A program made the position numbers and the translations under genes. This document shows, piece by piece, positions 57,520-64,000 of a stretch of DNA of 64,000 bases. The notes under the pieces were generated by a model. That model worked only from the letters and a program-made list of their open reading frames with translations, did not search any database and was not told the origin of the DNA. Every line of letters begins with the position of its first letter. Position 1 is the first letter of the stretch. The DNA is from Myxococcus stipitatus (GTDB lineage Bacteria > Myxococcota > Myxococcia > Myxococcales > Myxococcaceae), in NCBI RefSeq assembly GCF_038561935.1, contig NZ_CP102770.1:4588001-4652000 (forward strand). The letters run 5' to 3'.

Positions 57520-59427
57520 TCAGAGGCCGCCGGGCGGCGTCACGAGGCTGGACGCGGAGACGCTCGCGCAGAGGACGCAGGCATTCTGACTGGAGCCATC
57601 CGCGCGCGTGCCCGGAACGTCCGCGCGGGCGAACCGGCGCTGCTCCTCGACGCCACCCCCCGGCTCGTTCGTGAACCAGACGTCGAAGTCGTAGTGCACG
57701 GGGACGGGCTTGCCGTCGAGGGTGGCGGGGGCGTAGCGCCACGTGGTCAGCGTGCGGATGATGCCCTCCTCCAGTCCGGAGAGGCCCTGCAGCGACTTGC
57801 AGTCCGTGACGGAGCCGTCGGTGGTGATGGTGCAGCGAGTGACGACGACGCCCTTGGGGACGGCGGACACCCGCGAGCGGATGTTCCGCGTCAGGTCGGC
57901 GAAGTTGAGGCGGTCCCCCGAGACGAAGCGGGGCGGGGTGATGCCTGGCCCCAACGTGAAGATGCCGTCTTCCGAGGGCATGGGCGCCGTCGGCTGCGCC
58001 AGCGCGAGGAGGGGGTCGATGACCGGCGCGGGCTTGGGCGTGGGAGCGGGCGCGGCCTCCGCGACCTCGACCGGGGGCGTGGCCTGGGGCTCTTCCTTGG
58101 CTTCGGCGACGGCCACGGCGGGCTCCGCCTCGAGCGGATAGGGCGTCCGAGGCAGCTCCGTCCGGGCGATTCCCTCCGTGTCGGGGATGAGCAGCGCGGC
58201 CGGGGGCGGGACGCGGGGCTTCTGGGGCGAAGGCTTCGAGGAGAGGCGCACCGGGGCCTTGCTGGGGCCGTTGATGGCGCCCGGGAACACCTTCGGGACC
58301 GGGGCGACGAGGGGCCGGGGACCGGCGGGCTCGTTCATCGCGAAGGCGCGCGGGGGCGGCTGTACCGCGGGCAGCGAGAGAATCGGCGGCGTGACGGGCG
58401 CCACGGCCAGCGCGGGGAGGGGGACCTGCGAGGAGCCCAGCGCAACGGCGAGCGCCGCGCCGCCCAGGCCGCTGACCAGCCTCCACGGCCGACGGGGAGC
58501 ATGACTCTCGGGGACACCCAACAGGCGGCGGATGCGCGACAGCAAGGAACCACCATTCGCGCCAAGCGCGGGCACGGGGGAAGGGGACGCACGGACCTGC
58601 TCGATGTGGGCGAGGGCTCGGGCGTAGAGGACCGCGTCGCCGCAGGACCGCACGGCCAGGTCATCCGCGCAGTGCTCACGCTCCTCGCGGATGCGGTGGG
58701 ACAGCCACCAGACGGCGGGGTGGTAGAACAGGAAGGTCTCGACCAGCGCCTGGAGCAGGTTCACCAGGTAGTCGTGGCGCTGGATGTGCGCCAGCTCGTG
58801 CGACAGCACCGCCTCGAGCTGCGCGGGCGTCAGGCCCACGATGGCGCCCGCGGGGACGAGGATGAGCGGACGCCACAGGCCGATGACCTGGGGCACGTCC
58901 ACGCGCGCCGAGGCCAGCAGGCGGACAGGACGCGTCAGCTTCATGCGCGAGAGCGCCTGCGCGAGGGCCTGGGTCCACGCGGCGGCCGGCGCCTCCGTGT
59001 GCAGGCGCGACATGCGCTGCGCGGCGTACCAGGACACGAGCGTCCGCGCGGACAGGAGCAGCACGCCACAGCACCACGCCGGGAGCAGCCAGTGCCGGGG
59101 CAGCTGCAGCCAGGAGGGGCTGGCCACCACCACCTCGCGCGCCGCGGTGTCCACCAGGAGTGTGGTGGTGGCGCGAGCCACCGGGAGGAGCGGTGCGGCC
59201 GCCGCGCCACTCGCCGCCACCGGCCCCAGGCCCTCCAGCACCGCGCCCAGGAACGTGACGAGGGGGAGCACCGCCATCGTCAAGAGGCCCAGGCACGCGA
59301 CGACATAGCGTCCATGGGCGGACCGGCGCGACATCAAGGCCATCACTCCAGCCGTCACCAACGCCACCGCCGCTCCCTGCCAGACAAAAGCGAGAAGGGC
59401 TCGTTCTAGCGAGTCCAGCACGTCCAT
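57520..59427 (-). CDS. BlaR1/MecR1-like M56 metallopeptidase with TonB C-terminal domain
   Basis: 635 residues. An N-terminal membrane region (about four helices, to residue 260) with the M56 zinc site HELAHIQRHD (about 213-222) and a downstream Glu in REEREHCADDLA. A long Pro-rich linker (about 335-500) leads to a TonB-like C-domain (about 525-610: RVSAVPKGVVVTRCTITTDGSVTDC). The sensor domain of true BlaR1 is missing, so the ligand is unlikely to be a beta-lactam. Its ATG overlaps the blaI-like stop by one base (TGATG). Confidence 0.85.
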   Translation of the reverse strand: MDVLDSLERALLAFVWQGAAVALVTAGVMALMSRRSAHGRYVVACLGLLTMAVLPLVTFLGAVLEGLGPVAASGAAAAPLLPVARATTTLLVDTAAREVVVASPSWLQLPRHWLLPAWCCGVLLLSARTLVSWYAAQRMSRLHTEAPAAAWTQALAQALSRMKLTRPVRLLASARVDVPQVIGLWRPLILVPAGAIVGLTPAQLEAVLSHELAHIQRHDYLVNLLQALVETFLFYHPAVWWLSHRIREEREHCADDLAVRSCGDAVLYARALAHIEQVRASPSPVPALGANGGSLLSRIRRLLGVPESHAPRRPWRLVSGLGGAALAVALGSSQVPLPALAVAPVTPPILSLPAVQPPPRAFAMNEPAGPRPLVAPVPKVFPGAINGPSKAPVRLSSKPSPQKPRVPPPAALLIPDTEGIARTELPRTPYPLEAEPAVAVAEAKEEPQATPPVEVAEAAPAPTPKPAPVIDPLLALAQPTAPMPSEDGIFTLGPGITPPRFVSGDRLNFADLTRNIRSRVSAVPKGVVVTRCTITTDGSVTDCKSLQGLSGLEEGIIRTLTTWRYAPATLDGKPVPVHYDFDVWFTNEPGGGVEEQRRFARADVPGTRADGSSQNACVLCASVSASSLVTPPGGL

Positions 59428-59819
59428 CACTTCCCCCGCCTCTCGTGCTCGTCCAGCAGCTTCCGGATCTCGGCCAGCTCCTCCGCGGACGTCCGCTTCA
59501 TCGACAGCGCCTGGGCGACGACACTGGAGGCGGAGCCACCGAAGGCACGGTCCATCAGGTCGCGCAGCAAGTCCCGCTGGGTGCGCTTCTGACTGAGGGC
59601 CGCCTCGTAGACGTGGGTGCGCTCGCTCTCGTCTCGCTGCACGAGCCCCTTCTCCGTCATGTTCTGCAGGAGCTTGAGGACCGTCGTGTAGCCGGTGTCG
59701 TTGTCCTGCGTGTCCCGGAGCGACTCATGCACCTGCCGCACGGTGCTGGGGCCGAGCTGCCAGAGGACCCGGAGGATGGCCAGCTCGGCGCGAGTCGGCT
59801 GGGGAGGAACGGGCATCAT
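59427..59819 (-). CDS. BlaI/MecI-type transcriptional repressor
   Basis: 130 residues. A winged helix-turn-helix (about 8-75: LAILRVLWQLGPSTVRQVHESL, TGYTTVLKLLQNMTEKGLV) and a helical dimerisation tail. BlaI-type repressors are cleaved by the partner M56 protease, releasing operator DNA. Two perfect TACGAC-type palindromes lie upstream. The start at 59819 is preferred; an ATG at 59816 is also possible. Confidence 0.9.
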   Translation of the reverse strand: MMPVPPQPTRAELAILRVLWQLGPSTVRQVHESLRDTQDNDTGYTTVLKLLQNMTEKGLVQRDESERTHVYEAALSQKRTQRDLLRDLMDRAFGGSASSVVAQALSMKRTSAEELAEIRKLLDEHERRGK

Positions 59820-59830
59820 CCGCCGGAGTA

Positions 59831-59870
59831 TTACGACGGGTGTCGTAACTGTCAACGACGGTTGTCGTAG
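59831..59870 (-). promoter_or_regulatory. tandem BlaI-type operators
   Basis: TTACGAC-GGGT-GTCGTAA (59831-59848) is a perfect 7-bp palindrome with a 4-base centre, and ACGAC-GGTT-GTCGT (59855-59868) is a perfect 5-bp palindrome. Their centres are 22 bases apart, about two helical turns. They match the known TACGACA-type BlaI/MecI half-site and lie immediately upstream of the repressor start, so autoregulation of the pair is likely. Confidence 0.75.
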
Positions 59871-59921
59871 ACCTCGCCGCGCGGCGCGAGGGACCGCGCG
59901 GGTGGGGCGCCCCGGAGGAGG

Positions 59922-61343
<1,422 letters not shown>

Positions 61344-61361
61344 GGATGGGGGCTCGAGGGG

Positions 61362-61883
61362 TCAGGGGAGTGCGAGGCGCGGCGCGGGCCGCGCGTAGGG
61401 AGCGTCGGTCTGGGGGCGGGAGTTCGTGGCCCGGGTATGCCACGTCTCCACCACCGGCTCGATGCGAGGGGAGATCTGGATGACGGAGCTGGGGAAGCAG
61501 TGCGCGGGCAGCTCGGCGAAGAGCCCGCGCACCATGTCCGCTTCCGAGTCCGTGGCCACGGCCACGTGAGGGCGGACGATGAGGTCCGTGAGGTGCGGCG
61601 GCTGGCCCGGGGCCGCGACGATGCGGGCCACGGCGCTGCTCTGGTAGAAGAGGACGCGCACGCCGGCTTCTCGCGCCCGCTCCAGGAACGCGAGCAGCGT
61701 GCGGCCCTCCACCGCGCCCACCAGCAGGGCCTCCGGTGCCCAGCGACCGATCTCCGGTGTGCCGCGCTCGACGAGCGGGAGTCCGATGGGAACGGGGGGC
61801 GCATGGTCGCTCGTCAGGACGGCACCGCGTTCACCCTGCCAGTACAGACGCGTTTCGTACTCTGTGACGGTAACGGACGTCAT
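61362..61883 (-). CDS. OsmC-family protein lacking the peroxidatic Cys
   Basis: 173 residues. The OsmC fold is recognisable (TSVTVTEYETRLYWQGERGAVLTSD; PEALLVGAVEGRTLLAFLERAREAGVRV; AHCFPSSVIQISPRIEP). In OsmC/Ohr peroxidases a Cys sits in the LLAALAAC helix; here it is Val. The second Cys (AHC) is kept. It may bind ligand without peroxidase activity. GGGAG precedes the ATG at 61883. A long low-complexity C-terminal tail follows. Confidence 0.78.
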   Translation of the reverse strand: MTSVTVTEYETRLYWQGERGAVLTSDHAPPVPIGLPLVERGTPEIGRWAPEALLVGAVEGRTLLAFLERAREAGVRVLFYQSSAVARIVAAPGQPPHLTDLIVRPHVAVATDSEADMVRGLFAELPAHCFPSSVIQISPRIEPVVETWHTRATNSRPQTDAPYARPAPRLALP

Positions 61884-62002
61884 GGGCTCTCCCTCCGCCG
61901 GGCCGTGCTCCGGCATTGCCCTTTCAACCCGTGTGCCGCGAAGGTGCTTCATGTTGGACCCGGGATTCGTCCTGCGGTCCGGGACAGGAAAGCGAGGGTA
62001 GC

Positions 62003-63412
62003 TCATGGCAGGCCAAACAGACGCAGGACCCAGGGGCCCGTCACGCTGACCAGCAGACAACCGGCCACCATGAGGGGAACCCCGAGCCGCAGGAGTTCGG
62101 TGGTGTCGAGCCCCTCGCCCGCGGCCATCGCATTGGGCGGCGTGCTGATGGCGAAGGGGATGCCGAACGAGCACCCCATGGCGACGAGGATGGGCGTGGA
62201 CGCGGAGGGCTCCACGCTCAGGGCCAGTGGGAGGAGCAGGGCGGCGGTGCCCGTGTTGCTCATCAAGGCCGACAGCACCGCCGCGACGACGACCAGCACC
62301 CCCAGCCGCGCCTCGCGGGGCAGGGCCTCGAGCCGGGCACCGTCGAGCGCGTGCGCCACCACTCCCGAGTGCTCCAGCAGCTTGCCCAGCGCGAGCCCTC
62401 CCGCGATGAGCAGCAGGGTGGACCAATCCAGCCGGCCCAGGTCCTCGCGTCGGAGCAGCCCCGTGCCGAACAGCAGCGCCGTGGCGCCCAGGGCGACCAC
62501 CGGTGCGGGCACGCCGTGGAGGGGCTCCGTCAGCCAGGCCGCCACACAGGCGGCGCTCACCGCGAGGACCCGGCGCCCCGAGGGGCTCAGCGCCCGCGTC
62601 ATCGGTGCGGGCAAGGACACCGGCCCCGCCACGCGGAAGCGCAGGAGGATGAGGCCGAAGCCCAGCAGCAGCATCAGCGCGGTGAGGGGCAGGGCGAACG
62701 CCATCCACCCCGCGAAGGTGACGGGGGCGAAGGTGCTGGCCGCGGACACGGCGAGGGCATTCGGTCCGCTGCCCACGGGGGTCGCCATTCCGCCGAGGTT
62801 GGCCCCCAGCGCCACGCTCGCTAGCAGGGCGGGCCGCAGGGGCGCGCCGGGCGGAGCGGCGAGCAGCACGGGCCGGAGCGCCGCGAGCATCATCGCCGCG
62901 GCGGCCACGTTGGACATCCACATGGACAGGAAGGCCACGCCGCCCATCACCAGGAGGAGCAGCAGCCGGGGCCGGCCTCGAGAGCCGCGCACGACGTGGC
63001 GAGCCACCGCGGAGTCGAGGCCGTGTCGCATGGCCGCCACTTCCAGCGTGAAGCCGCCGAGGAAGAGGATGAGCACCGGGTCCGCGCACCACGTGAGCAC
63101 CGAGGCCAGCCGGTAGTCCGGCGCCAGCGGGCCCAGCACCACGGGCGTGGCCCCGAGCAGGAGCAGGGTGGGAACAAAAGGGGGCACCAGCTCCGACAGC
63201 CACAACACCAGGCAGACGCCCGCCACCAGCACCGCGCGCGACGCCACCTCGCCCTGCACACCGAAGCCCGCGACCAGGGCCACCGCGACCAGCCCCGCGC
63301 CCGCGAGCGCGGGCCGGAGCCAGCTCCGCCGCGGCGCCGGAGCGCCGAGGGGCTTGATGGGCATGGAGGGCGTGGCCTCGGTGTCGTGCATCGAGGCAAG
63401 AGGCGGGGACAT
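62003..63412 (-). CDS. DASS/SLC13 family anion-sodium symporter
   Basis: 469 residues, about 11 membrane segments. The family's two SNT motifs are present: MWMSNVAAAAMML (about 163-175) and SALMSNTGTAALLLPL (about 378-393), which form the sodium and carboxylate sites. It should import sulfate, phosphate or dicarboxylates; which one cannot be told. It is upstream of the OsmC-like gene by 119 bases on the same strand. Confidence 0.88.
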   Translation of the reverse strand: MSPPLASMHDTEATPSMPIKPLGAPAPRRSWLRPALAGAGLVAVALVAGFGVQGEVASRAVLVAGVCLVLWLSELVPPFVPTLLLLGATPVVLGPLAPDYRLASVLTWCADPVLILFLGGFTLEVAAMRHGLDSAVARHVVRGSRGRPRLLLLLVMGGVAFLSMWMSNVAAAAMMLAALRPVLLAAPPGAPLRPALLASVALGANLGGMATPVGSGPNALAVSAASTFAPVTFAGWMAFALPLTALMLLLGFGLILLRFRVAGPVSLPAPMTRALSPSGRRVLAVSAACVAAWLTEPLHGVPAPVVALGATALLFGTGLLRREDLGRLDWSTLLLIAGGLALGKLLEHSGVVAHALDGARLEALPREARLGVLVVVAAVLSALMSNTGTAALLLPLALSVEPSASTPILVAMGCSFGIPFAISTPPNAMAAGEGLDTTELLRLGVPLMVAGCLLVSVTGPWVLRLFGLP

Positions 63413-63494
63413 GGTGGGAAGTCACCGTCGCGAGGACGTGGGGAGGGGAACCGCGAACGAGCACCCGCGCCGGGCGGCGTGGGCTCGGGGGGAC

Positions 63495-63926
63495 TCAGGC
63501 GTTGAACTCGCGCGCCAGCTCGCGGCGGTCCTTGTCCTCGATGAGGTGCTGCGCGTAGCGCACGAGGTCCGCTTCCGTGACGATGCCCACCAGCGTGCCG
63601 TCCGCCGCCACCACGGGGAGGCAGCCGAACTTGTTGCGCAGCATCAGCGCCACCGCTTCGCGCAGCGAGTCGTTGGGCGTCACCGTCGTCACGTCGCGCG
63701 TCATGATGTCCGCGGCCCACAGCGGCTGCGCGGCCGGGTCCGACGCGTGCGTGGCCGCGGCCCTGAGCAGGTCCCGGTGCGTGACGAGCCCCACGAGCTT
63801 GCCCTGCCGGGTGACGGGCAGATGGCGGATGCGGTGCATGTTCAGCAGCTCCTCCGCCTTGCCCAGGTTCTGCGTCTCCTTGAGCGTGACCACCTCGCGT
63901 GTCATCAGCTCTCCAACGATTTTCAT
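63495..63926 (-). CDS. CBS-pair protein
   Basis: 143 residues, two CBS domains (about 5-60: VGELMTREVVTLKETQNLGKAEELL; about 72-130: AADIMTRDVTTVTPNDSLREAVALML). CBS pairs bind adenine nucleotides and regulate partner proteins. It is 82 bases upstream of the DASS transporter gene on the same strand and may report energy state to it, which is inference. Confidence 0.88.
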   Translation of the reverse strand: MKIVGELMTREVVTLKETQNLGKAEELLNMHRIRHLPVTRQGKLVGLVTHRDLLRAAATHASDPAAQPLWAADIMTRDVTTVTPNDSLREAVALMLRNKFGCLPVVAADGTLVGIVTEADLVRYAQHLIEDKDRRELAREFNA

Positions 63927-64000
63927 GAGTGGCGCTCTTTCCGTTCGGCGGTTCTCCGGCGAGCCAATGCAGGACGAGGGCCAGACCGGCTTCGCTCGGG

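Noticed and set aside
57520-59427. BlaR1 beta-lactam resistance sensor
   Set aside because: The protease and BlaI partner are present but there is no penicillin-binding sensor domain and no beta-lactamase gene nearby.

Overview
The base composition is very GC-rich, with GC or GTG at most codon ends. Together with an M. xanthus-type alternative isovaleryl-CoA (aib) operon, a eukaryotic-like Ser/Thr kinase, two NtrC-type regulators and many orphan signalling and envelope proteins, this points to a myxobacterium (Myxococcota, Myxococcus/Corallococcus-like). It looks like ordinary chromosome. I see no insertion sequence, integrase, CRISPR array, rRNA or conventional tRNA gene. Long open frames lie antisense to most genes and are treated as GC-driven shadows.

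Layout. 1-5150: end of a C45-like hydrolase with an aminopeptidase-like tail, then an M13 metallopeptidase lipoprotein. 5285-13402: class I fumarase, an OmpA-type protein, a three-gene minus-strand unit (membrane protein, winged-helix/DUF2071 fusion, L,D-transpeptidase), a beta-helix lipoprotein and an Arg/Asp/Glu-rich secreted protein. 13513-20533: amino acid permease, metallo-beta-lactamase-fold hydrolase, HupE/NicO-like transporter, OxyR, an SDR, a DUF6210-like protein, a TetR regulator and a TPR protein. 20534-21034: a gene-free stretch that carries, on the minus strand, tRNA T-arm and D-arm halves in swapped order joined by a 15-bp helix. This is a circularly permuted tRNA-like RNA (YrlA Y RNA-like, or a two-piece tmRNA-like gene). 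It lies just downstream of a conserved protein of unknown function and is the most interesting object here.

21850-33881: enoyl-CoA hydratase, a 7TM methyl-accepting protein, outer-membrane and secreted proteins, a Ser/Thr kinase, a quinone oxidoreductase-like protein, a P-domain endonuclease I and a DUF4833 protein. 33854-40318: an NmrA-like protein, a decayed RecF/AAA-15-like ATPase, and the aib operon (aibR-aibA-aibB-aibC-mvaS). The operon makes isovaleryl-CoA from acetyl-CoA units via HMG-CoA and 3-methylglutaconyl-CoA. It has a palindromic operator upstream of aibR and a strong hairpin after mvaS.

40595-51815: a PfkB kinase, a receiver-GAF protein with a decayed GGDEF end, and a continuous minus-strand series: PAS histidine kinase, NtrC-type regulator, lone receiver, OmpA/thrombospondin-type-3 protein, FecR protein and CHASE2 protein. 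51918-63926: a phosphoribosyltransferase, a BON-SRPBCC protein, a tightly overlapped globin-kinase/double-receiver/receiver-kinase trio, a BlaI-M56 (BlaR1-like) pair with two tandem operators, another NtrC-type regulator, an OsmC-like protein, a DASS transporter and a CBS-pair protein.
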